Shown here: in pieces, positions 12,001-26,400 of the stretch
Layout of the letters: each line of letters opens with the position of its first letter
How positions within the stretch are numbered: position 1 is the stretch's first letter
NCBI RefSeq assembly: GCF_015832195.1
Contig: NC_052019.1
Location: 46,069,016-46,133,015, forward strand
Source of the DNA: Motacilla alba alba
Taxonomy: Eukaryota > Chordata > Aves > Passeriformes > Motacillidae
DNA: 64,000 nucleotides
Reading direction: 5' to 3'
The notes under the pieces: generated by a model
Databases searched by the model: none
The model's input: the letters and a program-made list of their open reading frames with translations, nothing else
What the model was told of the DNA's origin: nothing
Made by a program: the position numbers and the translations under genes

Positions 12001-14363
12001 AGGGTTTTACATATCCAGCTGATCTCTAAATACGTCATGTAGAAATGCATCTCAGGGTAGGACAAGTTACACACGAGGGATTTCTCATGTTTCAGCCCGA
12101 CGATCGGATACCAGTCACTCTTAAAGGAGACAGGATGCTGGGGCAGGTGGATGGGCAGAGCTGCTCGATGCTCCAGCTGCAGCCTGACAGGGCTGGAGCA
12201 GCTGACAGACCCCTCACACACTGCTTTTCCCAGGGCTGTGTTCCTCCTGCAGAACCGATCCCGCTGCACTCCTGGAGATGCCAGAGTCTGTGTTGCACAG
12301 GCAGCTTCCACTCTTCTTCCAGGAACTTAAAAAGTTTCAAAACACGTTTGGAAGGCTGAAAGATTTCATGCTTGCTCTCCAAGAATAAATTCCACTTTCA
12401 CGTACATGGTTTAGTAATTTGAAATAATAGCTTGGATGAGGGAAAAGGGAAAACTTGCAAATGCAAATGGCTTTTTATTTTGAATGAACATATAAGGCAC
12501 TGTGAAATTCAGGCAGATTGTAAGAAATGCCTAAACATGATCATCTGGATAGGGAAGTGCCAGTCTTTCAGAAGCTCTGCACGTGCTCAGTAAGCTGGAT
12601 GAGGACATCCAGCACATATACCAGTGATTACAGTTTTACTTCTGGCCTCTCCTAAGCTCTACTTCAGATAATGAAGGCATCATATTCTGCTGCCAAAAAG
12701 GAAAGAGCAGAAAGAATTCCTTAGCTACAGATGACTTTAAAAGCATAAAATGAAGGAAGATCTAATATGTAGTTATTTGAATTGTCATTGTTGTAGTAAT
12801 TATCTTTTACATGATGCTAATCATGTGAGAATTCTCTTGATACACTCCAAGAAGTAGAAATGTCTTTGGATTTTAATATGGACAGGAATCATCAGAATCT
12901 TGTGAAGAAAAATAAAATGTTCTCAAAAGAGACTTCAATCCCAGTTATTTGCTAAAGTTGTAACCGCACTTTTCTGGATTCCTGAATTTGATATAACAAC
13001 ATCAGTTTAAGTAAAGACATGCAAGACTGCTAGAAATGGTTTTCTTTTTTTTAATTCTAGAGGCTGATAGGTAAAGAAATTGCATCAATAAATCATTACA
13101 GTTTGCCCATTTCCTTTAAAATTCCCAACACAAGTCTATCAAATATCCTGGTATGCTAAAAATCAGAAGTATCTGTGATTCTGATTATATTCTACCTCCT
13201 TTATGAAAATCTGAGATGCAACAGGGTATGTAAAACCCCCTCACACTTTTTTAGAACTGAATAAACTACCAGCAAATACTATACAAAAATTTAACATGTA
13301 TTAAAATATGCAAAACTGCTTTTAAACAAAACATAATTCAAGTAATTTTTACATAATAACAGACACGTATTTGGGGTATTGCATAAATTCATTGCCAGCT
13401 AAGCCTCAGACCTCCCTGCTCCCCGTACTGGCTACTGAATTTCTGCAGGGTTACATCCTGCCTGCAAAGACAAATACAGTCCAAAACTTCCAACTGCAGA
13501 AATCAGTGACTGAAGTTTTAATTAGCTCTTCATTTATCCACCTTGAAACTTCTTCATAAAATTCTTAAAATCTACCTGGTGAAAAAACTTGATTCCACAT
13601 TTAATATTACTGAAGAGCTCTTGACTCTCAGGATTACTAACAACTGATTTTGGCTTTTTGCAAACACCAGCCATGACAAATCTATCTTTTCAGTATCTGA
13701 CCCAATTTACAGAAAGCCAAAGCAGAACAAAATTACCTGCCCCGCTCATCTTTCCTTCACTGCCATGAGAAGCACTACACCAAGATTAATAAATGGGTTT
13801 ATTTCTAGTAAGCTTCAGAACAAAATAAAGAACTGAGCTAAGTAACGCTTCTCAGGGAGCTGCATCATGCGCCCTACCATTGTAAGAGCTTCACAGGCTC
13901 TAATTTCTTCTACAGGAACTTCCATACTGCTTCCTTGGTTAAAGACATACAAGATGTTGCATTGTAGAACAAAGACATGAAAGGGATACCCGCTGTCAGT
14001 ATTTAAAATACTGAACATTTGAACTCATCACCCAAAGACTTGCTTAGCTGGGGCTGGGAAGCATCTTCCCTGGGAAATCTTAAATTTCTAGTGAAACAGA
14101 CATGTGTTATACTATGCAATGTGGAAGACACTTAAAGAAAAGTTCAATTCCTAGAATGGCTAGAGAGCTACTTTGGACAATTCAGCATATTATTTAAGCA
14201 GATACGAAAGTATGTCTTTTATCTCTTCTCCTAAGCCTTACTTAAGTAGGCAACAAGCTTGTTGAACTTCACAGTATTTCCCTTGGTGGGATTAATCTTT
14301 AATCCGTATCTTCTGCTACAGTGGCGTGATCCAAGCCATCGTAAGAGAAACTGTGATTTAGAT
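9011..14363. other. Intergenic DNA, no gene recognised
   Basis: Mostly AT-rich. Two stretches are richer in GC than their surroundings (about 9980-10340 and 12090-12340) and hold overlapping ORFs of about 80-116 codons in several frames, but none has a recognisable domain or splice pattern. A G/T-rich low-complexity tract lies at about 11388-11461. Confidence 0.55.
11388..11461. repeat. T-rich low-complexity tract
   Basis: Runs of T are broken by single G or A bases, ending in four TTTTG-type units. This is a simple-sequence tract. Confidence 0.85.
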
Positions 14364-15046
14364 CACAGAATGCTGAGTTGGAAGGGACCAGGGCTTATGT
14401 GGTCTGACACCTCTGCTCAAGCAGGCTCATCCCAAGACACACGGCACAGGATTGCATCCAGATGGCTTTTGAATTATCTCCAGTGAGGGAGACTCCACAG
14501 CCTCTCTGGGCAATCTGTTCCAGTGCTCAGCCACCTGCACTGTAAAATTCTTCCTCATGCTCAGGTGGAACTTTCTGTGCATTGGTTTTCTGCTGTTGCC
14601 TCTTGTCCTGTTGCTGGGCATCACTGAGCAGAGCCTGGCTCCCTCCCCTTCACACCCTCCCTTCAGATGCTTAGAAACACTGAGGTCCCCTCTCTGTTGT
14701 CTCTTCTCGAGGCTGAACAGACCCAGCTCCCTCAGCCTTTCCTCATAAGAGATGCTCCAGTCCCCTCATCGCCCTTGTGGCCTCTGCTGGACCCACTCCA
14801 GGAGCTCCATGTCCCTCTTGTGCTGAGGAGCCCAGAACTGGACACAGCATTCCAGATGTGCCTCACCAGGGCTGAGCAGAGGGGCAGGATCACATCCCTC
14901 AACCAGCTGGCAATGCTCTTCCCAATGCACCCCAGGATGCCATTGGCCTTCTTGGCCACAAGGACACTGCAGGCTCATGGATAGTTTGTTGTCCACCAGG
15001 AGCCCCAGCTCCTTCTCAGAGAGATACTCTTGCCATGCCTGCAGAT
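14364..15046 (-). mobile_element. CR1 LINE fragment, minus strand (about 680 bp)
   Basis: Read on the minus strand this is the 3' part of a CR1 non-LTR retrotransposon, the dominant LINE of birds. The plus strand shows its usual antisense features: CACAGAATG...GTTGGAAGGGACC near 14365-14391 at the element's 3' end, and GGAACTTTCTGTGC-like and CAGCTCCCTCAGCCT-like blocks further in. The peptide SPELDTAFQMCLTRAEQRGR read on the plus strand recurs in near-identical form in the copy at 61870-62425. It is broken and 5'-truncated. Ends are approximate. Confidence 0.88.
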
Positions 15047-16763
15047 ACTCTATTGATCAAAAGACTAAAAGCAGTAGCCCGATTCCTGAGATGTTTCAAA
15101 TTCAAGGTATTTCCATGAGACTAGATTGTTAAAATTTAAACCAAAAATCAGTCAGAATGGAGATGTACTCTATAATTAATAAAAAAATAACTATATTCTC
15201 TGTGCTGTGTAATAATTTTACTGAACAAATAGCTTTAAAGATGTACTTTTCATACTTTTTATATACAAAAACTATACTAGAAGAATAAAGCTTTAAGAAA
15301 TGATTTTACAGAATATGTTGCAATTAATCATGGCATAATGTGTTCCCAGATATCAATACCAAACTCACAAATCCAAAGCATCTTCATGGAGCATTTGAAA
15401 TGTTAACATGCTCTTCTCATCTTCACAAATACAAACGATTTTTAAGATGCCCCACTCTTCAGCAGCACTTATCTTTCACCCAGTGCACATTACTTTACAA
15501 ACAAGCACTGAAATCCTGAAGGTCTGATTTCGGGACAACATTCAGCATTGCCTCAGATGTTTATTACATGATAAATTAAGTTACTAAATGGAAAGTTTCT
15601 CTTATGTAATTCTTTGGGTAACTTAAACACATTTAGGTAAGGACAACACACAAATATAAGGTATCTTCTCCAAACAATGAGTTTGTGCTAACATGCAGAG
15701 TAACACTACTGGCGCAATTTAACTGTTGTAGCTTTTAAAGCATTTGCAAACCATAGCTAGTACATTTTCTCCTTGAATATTTGATTCAGGGGCTATAGCA
15801 GTTAAAATACAATGTCAGCATTTTCAAGGCTACATTAAATAAAAATGTAATCATATTAATCATAATTTACTTTTTTGTACCTAATTATTCCATTGTAGTC
15901 ACATTTCATTAAACCAAACAGATAAACAAAGTTCAGGAAACTAAGTGTAACTGATTGTGCTTTATGAATTAATTCTAATGTGTCTCTAAAAAAAGGCCAA
16001 AGAAAACCGTCCCAACTTAACGAAACTGAAAAAATCTGTTATTAATCTATCAAAAAGCCCAAACCCTTGAGTTACCAAAACATTAGCAAGAATAAAGTTT
16101 CTGAAATATGCAAGTGTGATTACATTTTGAATTTTGTAATTTTAAAGCCTTTACTTTCACTGATGTAATGTAATTAATTTTTACATCCCTTCTTGTTTTT
16201 CTTTAGATCACAGCAGAAGTCAAATCTACAAGTGGTGAGTGATTACCCACACTAACTCTAAATGGCAGACAACACAAGTTACAGATACCTGGACCAAGAC
16301 TACAGTAGTTATAAAAAGCAAAACAAGGTTAACAGATATGCCTTAGAAGGAGTTTAGGAATTCTGTATCAAAACTCATTTCAGATTATGTGGTGTTTTCT
16401 CCTCCCTTCCACAGGTCTGTGAAATAAGGTGGTAAACATGTTTTCTTCAATATTCAGTTCGGTAAGAGTTTAGCTGGAAAATGATTATAGTTGCATAAAT
16501 ATAAAACCACATGATAAAGCAAAATATTTTAATTAGTAAGCCAATCATAAATAAATTCACCTAAAATTAACAGAAGCAGCAGCTATATTCCTTCTACATT
16601 GATACTTTTATCATGTTTTAATAGTCAACTTCATTGTCTAGCCTGGGACAAAACAATTCATCATCATCGAGCACTCAACAATTCTGCACAATGAGCTAGG
16701 TCTTTTTTTAGTTACATTTTTTACATTTTCTTTACAAATGTAATAGCTATGTACATTATATAT
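15047..16763. other. AT-rich DNA beyond the first SEC24B poly(A) signal
   Basis: No gene recognised. If the AATAAA at 15560-15565 is used, part of this is SEC24B 3' UTR. Confidence 0.5.
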
Positions 16764-16769
16764 TTTATT
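16764..16769 (-). terminator. Candidate SEC24B polyadenylation signal
   Basis: This is AATAAA on the minus strand, the first canonical hexamer after the SEC24B stop. A GT-rich stretch follows on that strand only at about 16630-16690, so the downstream element is not close. An alternative hexamer lies at 15560-15565. Confidence 0.35.
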
Positions 16770-17304
16770 TCTACAATTGATTTACTTTACTGAAACTCTA
16801 CAACTTTCACAGGGAATTTGCAGAAGTCTTTAGCAAGTATGAACTATTCCTTTTAAAAAGAAATTCATATAAACAACCAACATACATCACTGCCCTTTGA
16901 CATCTCTGTTAAGGATTTGGATCTGGAAGGGCTACTATAACAAATGTAAGAAAAAAGGCTTTACCTAATTGTACATTTTGTTAAGAAATATCATCCCACA
17001 TAGCTACATAAATTCATCAGCTTGCAATGAACAGAGCACCATACTGCTGCACAACTGGAAACGTGTACAAACCAATTTTAAAGTTTACTAGTGAAACAAC
17101 TTCATCACTTGTAGCACTTTTAGACTGAAGGAAACCTGCAAAATTCTTTTGGAAATGTATACTCCTTTAGCTGTAAAGCTTTCAAAACAGTGCTGGTCAC
17201 TGTATATTGTGAAGAACAAATATCCACTTCTGTAACTTCCCATATGGTTCTCTTGGCCCATGCTTCTGTCTGAAGTCAGACTTTTTCCTCTACCTCTTCC
17301 TTGG
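16764..17304 (-). other. SEC24B: Presumed SEC24B 3' UTR, end uncertain
   Basis: The transcript continues leftwards from the TGA. The first AATAAA on the minus strand is at 16764-16769, about 540 nt past the stop, and a second AATAAA is at 15560-15565. Either could be used. The sequence is AT-rich without coding potential. The end is a guess from the hexamers alone. Confidence 0.4.
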
Positions 17305-17419
17305 TCACTTACAAATCTGCTGTTGAATATTAAGTAGGAATTCATAATACGAGAAAGCTGCTTCTGTCCGATCCTCAATTAAATGCTGGAAAAAATCTGT
17401 TTTGGCAGGGTTCTCATCT
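17305..17419 (-). CDS. SEC24B: SEC24B exon 24 (terminal coding exon)
   Basis: 115 nt with the stop. It completes a split Lys codon, then encodes DENPAKTDFFQHLIEDRTEA and AFSYYEFLLNIQQQICK, then TGA at 17305-17307. The acceptor is TTCTTTCAG|AGATG. The C-terminus is nearly identical to human SEC24B. Confidence 0.98.
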
Positions 17420-20400
17420 CTGAAAGAAGAAGAGAAGGTACTGAGCAAAATCAAATTTTGAGCAAAAAAATCCACTGCAAATTCAGAGTGATAGGTTCTA
17501 ATAAATTGCTTACTATCTGTCATTTGGAATATAAATTCAGTACAAAGAGATTACAATTGCCAATAATCCAAAATCTAGAAAAAATATTGAAGTTTGCAAT
17601 ACACTATCAAAAAACAGCATCTTTTAAAGTATATAAAATTGTAGAAAAGCAGGTGAAATACAGCACTTAGAATTAGAAACACAAGAAAGGAAATGTAAGA
17701 ATTTTGTTTTTGAAGCTAATAAATATGCTGATGGCAATGAAAAATGCAAAAACTACCTCTCTGTTTACATGTAATCTCAATCCCCTCCCCAGACTTTCTT
17801 CCTTAGCAACAAAATAGAAAAGGTAACATGTCAAAGATCTAGTATCCAAAATTATTGCCCCCATAAAAATTTGCTGGGACACAATCCTCTGTTCCAGTGT
17901 TGTGCAGCATGCAGCAAAGCTCTCCTACTTATTATGGTCTCTCAGAAATTCCTACAACTCAAGCAGCAGCCTCACTGCCAACAGCTCAAGACCTTCAGTC
18001 CTATATTTCAGTACCATTTCTCTGAGCAAGTCATCATACTCTCTAAAATGTGATCTCCTGCCCAGCTCAGTAAAACAAGTACTCTACAAGTGAAATGTAA
18101 TCTCAAGTATAAACATTTTATAGAATTTAAACCTCCTTAAGCAAGTCATAGCTTGAAAAGGCTTCAGAACTTGGCTCATCTATCAGCTGCTGTCCTGCAG
18201 ATCTCAGTAACAAACACATATAATTATTAAACGATCTACAGATTACTAACTTTACTTGAATCTTTTTTATAGACATATAATGAAATTATAAAAGCTATAC
18301 CAGAAACTAACCTGGTTAACACCATTGATCATAAGGACATCCACTGAGGTTTAGTATATTCCTAATAAATATATGCAATTAATTCCTACCCATGAAACTA
18401 TGAGCAACTGAATTTGCACTAGATTCAAAGAAAACCTTTGTCACTAGACAGTTTTATAAACAGCAGTTTATCAGCTGGGAAGGTGATGTTATTCAGTTTC
18501 TTCCGAGACAGATATACTCACTTTTCATCAGTCTTAATTAGAAATTGTAAATACAAGTTGCTAGCCAACAACTCAGTACATAACAGAAATACTCACTTTA
18601 TTACTTGAAGAACTGGACTTAAAGGTCTACTATCTCTAAGCCAAGATATAAAAGATCGTGTCCTTTCTGAAGAAGGTGCATCCACCTCAGGAAGCTGTGT
18701 CTGGTTGAAGGTAATTGAAAGAAACCATCACCTGTTATTATTGAAACTATTAAAAAAAAACAGATCCTGAAAGTTGTAACATAATTCAAGCCACAATCTC
18801 TGCTAAGAAATTACCAACTATGGATTTACATACACAGATGTTTTTCTTCAGCTTAAAGGACAATAGTTCATATTATCTGTGCTGCACTGCTATCTAGGAG
18901 GGGGTACATCTAACTTAACTGTGTTTTAAGTGCAAAAGATTTTAGACAGCAAAGTCATCTTTTCAAAATGCTGCTTTTGCAGTCTTCTTGCCTGTATCTT
19001 CTTCTGTCAATCAAGTTTTTACATGTTGCACTTTGCATCACTGAAGAAACAAAAAGTAAAATCTGAATTTTATGTAAATATCAATGGAAAGATGCTACTC
19101 GACTTTTTGGCTAGGGAATAAGCTGAAAAAAATAGATTTAAAAGGGTTGAGCAATTCACTGAGTTAAGTGTATCATTTACTGAGTCAAGTGTATCACCTC
19201 TTCGGCCAATACAACACTTAAAGACAATTAACATGACACAAAGGAATTTATTTCAGTTAAAGTAGTTCTATTGCTACCTTTGTAGAATGAGGGTGTAATT
19301 AAAAAGCAAAGATAACTTTATGTAAGTTTTTGTCTCATTTTCATTAAAATAGATGCTATATAACCATTAAAAAGTATCATCCTTCCTTTATCTAAGTTCC
19401 TCCTGGAAACTCCATTAATCAGCTGGTCATAGGGGACAGTTCTGAATTGCTAATACATACAAAATACAAAATTCTGAACAAACAATCCAGTTTTTTAGTA
19501 GTCTTATAGATCTTAACCTGTTCTTGTCACTTTCTTCCTTGATACTATGCAACTTTAAGTGGAAAATACCTACCTATGTGTTTTTTGCTATCATTTTTTG
19601 GTACTATTTAGATATAACCATTTGATTCTCAGCTTTCCTAGAGTGTCTTAAAAGGGTCCATCCTTATTTGCCAATTGTTGATATTATGGAATCACTACTT
19701 ACTGAAGAGGAGACTTCTCTTTAATTGCTGCTCTGTTTTACACACTAGACTACAAGTACAGGTTATAACATAAAAACCCCTCCACCAAAACACACATCCA
19801 AGGGTCTTTGAAGTTCTAACAGCTGAAAGTTTCTCTTTTTAACATTGAGTCAAGGCGTGGAAGCTGAGTAAAACTTTACTCTTACTGTTACCTACAGGTC
19901 TGTTGTGCCATACCACAGATTTGGTAACTTACACCATGTTTAGAGAACACAAGGCTTCTGAAAACTGTTATCAATGAACTAACTCTAATCTTAATTATTA
20001 ACAGATCTGAACAGATAATTTTTGTATTCATCCTGTGAAATTATTTCCTATTCTTGTGAATGCACATGTATTTCCATTAAAATATTAAAAGCAGTTATGT
20101 TACAGAGCAACTGTTTGGCATTTCATGAATTATGAAATTTATATCTTTACATTCTTTCCTTGAAAACATCCGACAACTTCTATCTGGTTCCTATGAAGCT
20201 GACAAGAGGTTAGAAGGTACCTAACTATGAAAAAGCCCAACCTAACTCATAGTTACATAATTAAAAACTGAAAATGCAGAAATAAGTAGATTAAATGCAC
20301 ATTCCAAGTGTAAGCCGTATACAGTTCAACTCATTAGAATGCCTACCATTTTCTGTGGCACTGATGCATAATTTGGGTATCCAAGGACATCTTTTATGAA

Positions 20401-23400
20401 GTTATTATCACAGTTTTTTCCAATCCAAAGGTAAAAAATCTGTAAGATGTCAGAATCGGTTTTAGAAAAGGCCATGCATACATTTTAGAGAAAACAGTCA
20501 AGGGGTGATGCAACAGGAATAATACCAGAATAGTAACTTCCATGCAAATTAATCATTTGAGTGTTCCAGTTGCAGTTCATACATACATGTCTATATTCAT
20601 AAGTAAGTGTGTAAATAATCAGTACATTGGTAACACTTAGATCATTAAATGTAAAAAAAAAAAATATAGCTAGAATTCAAATACTGAAATAATGAGGTTG
20701 CAGGACACATTTATAATGGAACACTTAATGCAGTAACTTCTCATGTTATCTCCTTAAATGAAACCCCTCAAATTATCTGAAGTCACACCATTCTGTTGGT
20801 TACTGCACACTGGCTTCCCAATCAGAAGCAAAGCACCAATTATCAAAGCTTATTGTAATAATTATTTCAGAGGTCTGGAGACAAAAGCTGGTTTTACATT
20901 CACACTCAGCCCTGAAGTGATTCAAGGTTAAAAGAACCTTCTAGACTGGAGTATGCCACTGGAGTAGCATAATGCTTTATTCAATTGAGTGTGTTTTAGT
21001 GCAATTTCTACAAATACCTTAAGCTGTACCTACAGATTTTGTTCAGTCTCCAATTCCCTCTCACTTGCAACTCTTACATAACACAGGCCACAAATCATAA
21101 ACCCACTCTTTGTGTGTATCTGAGAACATTCCTGCATCAAGGGTTTGTAAAATCCTCTAGTATGTGCAATTTAATAGCCATTAAAAGAAATTCTGGAAAG
21201 TAAAAAATACATAAATTCCATAAAAAAAACATCTTGATGTGAACTCTTGGTATATTTTGACCAGTCTTGCATGAAAAAAATCAACCTCTACAGCCTCAAA
21301 GATAAATACAGCCTCAGATCAAAATATGAAAGCTTTTCACTGGAACACAGATTACTGTCAGGTTACCTGGAATGCTGATTCACAACACTGCTATTGCTGA
21401 GAGCTGACTGGTTTTAACAACACAGCAGGTACTGCTTTTTGGTTTTCTTTTTCCCTTTAGAAAATTTTTTTTAAAAGCATGTGTAAAATTTTAACTTACT
21501 GAACCACAATCCATAAGAAAAGCTCCTTCTCTTGTCAACTTCTCTGCAGACAACTTCTGAAGGGGTGGCTGAGGAACAACTCTGTCATTTACATGTATTG
21601 TACTCTGCAATAAAAACCCAATACTCAGTAACACTAGAATTTTACCTTTAAAGATAAAACAAAACAGGAAAAACACTGATAATATCTAGTAAAATTCTGA
21701 GGATTCTCATATAATCATTTTAGGCTTAACATAGTATTTTGTTATGTACATCAAACAGTTCTAGAATGTTACTTATTCTAAAGGCTACTTTAGTACCTAA
21801 AACATAATAATGCAAATTAATTTAAGATGCTTATGTAACATTTTTGATGCTACAGATGTCAAAATTTCAAAATTATTACTACTGTTGACACCTAAGTTTT
21901 CGACAAACAACCTCTGTTTTTTTTTCCATTGCATTCAATTTCACTAGAAATGCTGCAAGAACAGAAAACCATCAAATTCTAGTCTCTGTAAGGAAGGGTT
22001 CAGTGTATTATTGCATTCAATTAACAGGAAGTCCCCTGATTTAAGATCCTGCCTGAAGTGATCCTTGGGTTTGTTCACAGAGCCTGTGACTGATCTGATT
22101 AAAGAATCTGGCTGTTTGCACTAACATTATTAAAAAATACCCTGCCTTTCTCCCCAGCAATAAATAAACAAAAACAAAAATAAAAAAAAAACATGAACAC
22201 AACCCCCCAGTATTTTCACAATAAAGTTGCTTCCTTCTCCAAAACAAAAACAGGCCAGACATCTCAAGAAACCCTGAAGCATTCTGCAAATAATATAGGG
22301 GAAAAACACTCTACTGACTGAGCACATACCATGTAGTATAAGATTATTTTAAAAAATCACTACTTAAAAAATTTCGTACCACAACGCCACAGATTAGCAG
22401 CTTCTGGGGATTTAGACATAGTTATGAAAATCAAGTTACTGAATTCCACTAGAGCAAGTTCCAGGCTTTACTCAATACTCTCAAGAATCAAGTGTTAAGA
22501 GAAAAGAAAACTAGCAAAAACATTTAAAAGGAATTCTGTATTATTTTAAAAATACTTCAAAATTTGAATTAAAATTTTTAATTTAATTTTTAGGTTTTTT
22601 TAATTTAAATTTTACATAATTTTTTAAGCAACAAGACATTGAAGAGCAGCCTCTTTCACAAATACTTTAAACTGAAGCAGTACTAAATGGCAGATTAGCG
22701 TCCTGTTATGATTTCACATCTGGTTTGACAATTAATTTCAGTAGGTAAAATAAGCCCTATTTTTGTATTATTGTACTCCAAAAACTGATCTGAAAGCATT
22801 TGCTAATAAAACTGGATCTCCTGAAGACACTGCAGATTCTTTACAGCACAAGCACACAGTTTGAAGTGCCACAAAAAGAACTTGACAAGGCCAGTTGAAG
22901 TTGGCATCTCAACGACTGGTAGGGGTGGAGTATAAGAAGAGCAACTCCACTGAAGAACACTGAGTTTAGACTCACCAATTTGAGTTTATGAAATACCTTA
23001 AAAGAAACTTTAAGACTACAAATAGCTCAGAGGTTGTGCTGAACAATACAATACCACTGCCAGTGAAACTATTCAGTTTACCATATAATCTTCTATCACG
23101 TAGAAACAAACTCTTACATATACTTTTCCAAAACTAGGGACTAATAAAATGATAAAATCTTATTTATAAACCCCCTCATTTTTGCCATTATAACTAACTT
23201 TGACCTTAAATAAAACCCCATCTCGCTTCTTACTATTAAAAAAAATGAATGCATTTCCTAGGCTAAATCTGTAGAAGATGAAATAATAAAAGCTGGTTTT
23301 GTACATGAAGTACTTTCTCAGTCTGATCACAACCATCTAGAAGTAAAATTCTGTTTTATCCTCTTCAATCTGAGAAACCACTGGAAGGCTGTTATTGCGG

Positions 23401-26400
23401 GCAACTCTATCTGATTTCTGTATATAAAACCTTGAATCATCCATCAGATCGACGACACTCATTTACCACAGACAGTTCTAAATAATAAAAACACACTGAA
23501 ATGTCTCCAATATATATAATTTCTTTACTTTCTTGGTATGATAAAAAATTATGGCATTACTATGGTCATTGAAACAAGATGAAGTAAAACCACAGTTCTG
23601 CTCATACTGCACTACCATACTTGCAACTCAAAACTTGAAAATAATGTTTTTCTTGATTTTTTATAACTCAGGGGAAATGCTCCATTTGTATTACAATAAC
23701 AACATAAAATTACTGCAGCACAACACCAAATTTAATGGGCCATTAAAACTAGGAAATGCCATAACCAGGCTTCATACATTACCTCATCAGTCAACTTGTC
23801 TATTCTGTACAAGTTGGGATGTATCATCTTCATCAAATGAACAAGAGGCTGGCTCTTCATCTGGCACATTGCATAGACACGATCATCCAAGCGTGTACTT
23901 GTGCCTGTTCTGAAGGCTTTCTGCAAGAGAACATTACCACTCAAACAAATCCTGTACTTTACTTTATGTAAGAGGTCATTTCGTACTTTCAAAGTGTCCA
24001 GCGAACGTGGTAAAGCTTTTGTAAAGAAATGTATCTTATTGGTAGAATCTTAATCATAGAGTTTCAGCAAGATTTTTAAAACATAATCTAGCCCCTCCTT
24101 ATTGATGAAGGAGAATAAATTTCTCCCTCACTTTGTCTAAAATTTGCATGCAACTGGGCCAGCATTTCTCATTTTTATTCTCGACAAGTGACACTGGCTA
24201 GTGAAACTCACTAGTGCAAGCTAGCACAGGAAAAATATGAGGCAAGCAGAGTTCAGGCAAGGTACATATGTGCACAAGATTAACTCTGACTTTATAGTAC
24301 TAAGAATTCAATGTTAAGGAAAAGTTTTGGAAAGGAAACATACTTTCATGTTTTATAGGAGAAACTAGACTCCCATGGGATAAAATTTATTTTTTAACTC
24401 TCTCCTACTGAATTTTTCAGATCTCCTTTAGAAGTAACTGGTACACAATTGCTGTGAGAAGCAACACAATGAATTAAACATCATATTCTAACTCAGTGGA
24501 GAACATTGCTATAATCAGAGTTCATATTCATTTCCACAGCAAAGCTAAGGACATCACTCCTTCTTGTCTGCCACAAGCATTTTGATTTTGGTTTCTCTAT
24601 ATCCCATATTTTATTATTGCTAATAAAGATAATAAAAAATCCAAACCTAAACAACTTTTCCCAGCCACTCTTATTTCTGTCTTTTACACAGATCTTGATA
24701 ATAAACGCTCTGCTTTTTCCTCGCCATTAACTGCACTTGTCATGCAAGTATCAAAAAAATCATAATCAGTATATTAAAGACTGAAGTAATCACTTAGCCA
24801 AAGAAAATAAATTATTACGCTTGGATCTCTTAGAAGACTTATATAAAGGTTTATTCATCATAACAGAACCCAGAACTGTCAGACTTGAAAAACTTTAGGC
24901 AGTGAGATTTATTCATAACAAAACCCTGCAGGAAGCTCTCTTTTTAAGTATGAAGTATAGTAATCCAAACAAAGATATTATTAAAAAATAATATTAAAAA
25001 AGTAGTAACTACTTCTATGTGATCTTTCAACTATATCACTTGAGTTTCTATAATAAGTTTTACTGTATTTCCATGGAAACTCATTTTTTTTCTTGGAAAT
25101 TTAAAGGACAAAAATATGTATTGGAAAATACTTGTTTCTTCCTTCATAAAATAAAAATGAAGAAGTACTAATAAGCAGTTTCCAACAACCTTTATGGGCT
25201 ACACTAATGAGCTGTCAAAAGCTGAGAAATGCTGATTGTAAACTACATCTTTATTTTAACTGTAAGAATATAAGAAATTCAAAATCAAGGAAACTAATAA
25301 AAGGTTCAGTCATTAACAATTTAAAATAAGCTCCTATGGTCATCTTCTACAACAAAGTCCAGTCAGCATAAAGACAGTAAACCAATTTCCATAATTTTAG
25401 AGAAGTACAGACATTGCCTGACCTAGAACTGAAGAATTCCTCAAACGGAACAATGAACTATACATCAAACACTAATCCACTAGATCATACATACCTGTTT
25501 GAGAAGGGCCAAAATATAGAGTGGGAAAAGCTTGAGGGAATTTGGTGCTATCAGCATGGACTGCTGCAGATTTGAGGCAGTTGACATGTATGCTGACAAG
25601 GAGTCCACCACGGCATTGACTAAGGCATCTCTTGCATCTGCAAGGCTGGATGAAACTGAGCGATCCACAGCTGGGGGGTAGAAGGAGGGAAGAAGTTACC
25701 AGACACAGCTTCACTCATTCCCTTGAACTTTGAAAATTTGAGTTGCACTTCCAGGTCATGTTTTAAGACTAAAAAAAACTCCCAAACCCACATCTGCGGT
25801 CCTAATTTTTTTTAGGAGTAATTTAGATGATTGTCCATACAGAAACTCACTTTCATAATGCTCAAAGATATTGTGTAGCTAATTTTGGCTCCCTGTTTTG
25901 TACTCTTGGAGAATTAAAAGAAATTTTTAAAGCAATCATACATAGTGAAGTCTAAATGGAAATTTAAACATTATACAAACAACTTAGCTATTGTTGAAAT
26001 GCTGTTGCCCAACCTCCAAGATAAGATCTGCCACAATTAATTTTGATTTTTTTTCACCCCCTCACATAAGAAATTTCTTCCATTACTTCAGTGACATAAT
26101 AGTGATTACTTTAAATGCTGCTTTCTCTTTGTCTGCTGAGCAAGGACTACAAATCCTTTGGTTGGAGGAAGCCATCTGCTGGACTGAATGTGCATTTAAG
26201 AGGAGATCACAGAATGGTTGGGCTGGAAGGGACCTTAAAGGTCATCTAGTTACAATCCCACAAGACACAGAATTACAATTTACTTCTTTTAAGTGATTTC
26301 AATATTAATATATAATATAGCACGTGCTAAAATGCTGCACAGAGTCATACACATTTAACAGGAGAGAGCAGTCTATGAAACAGCTACTTATGACCCACAA

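Larger units (their letters stand above)
20440..25494. other. SEC24B introns 21, 20 and 19
   Basis: Intron 21 is 20440-21499, intron 20 is 21605-23782 and intron 19 is 23921-25494. They are AT-rich, with a self-complementary A/T block at about 22555-22625. No other feature recognised. Confidence 0.65.

Noticed and set aside
12045..12382. Overlapping ORFs of 96-116 codons in intergenic DNA, one with a KSFKTRLEG end recalling CR1-like sequence
   Set aside because: The resemblance is only a few residues, without the flanking CR1 blocks, so I did not call a gene or an element.
14259..14996. ORFs with SPELDTAFQMCLTRAEQRGR-type peptides
   Set aside because: These are translations of a CR1 element read on the wrong strand; the same peptide appears in the inverted CR1 at 61.9 kb.
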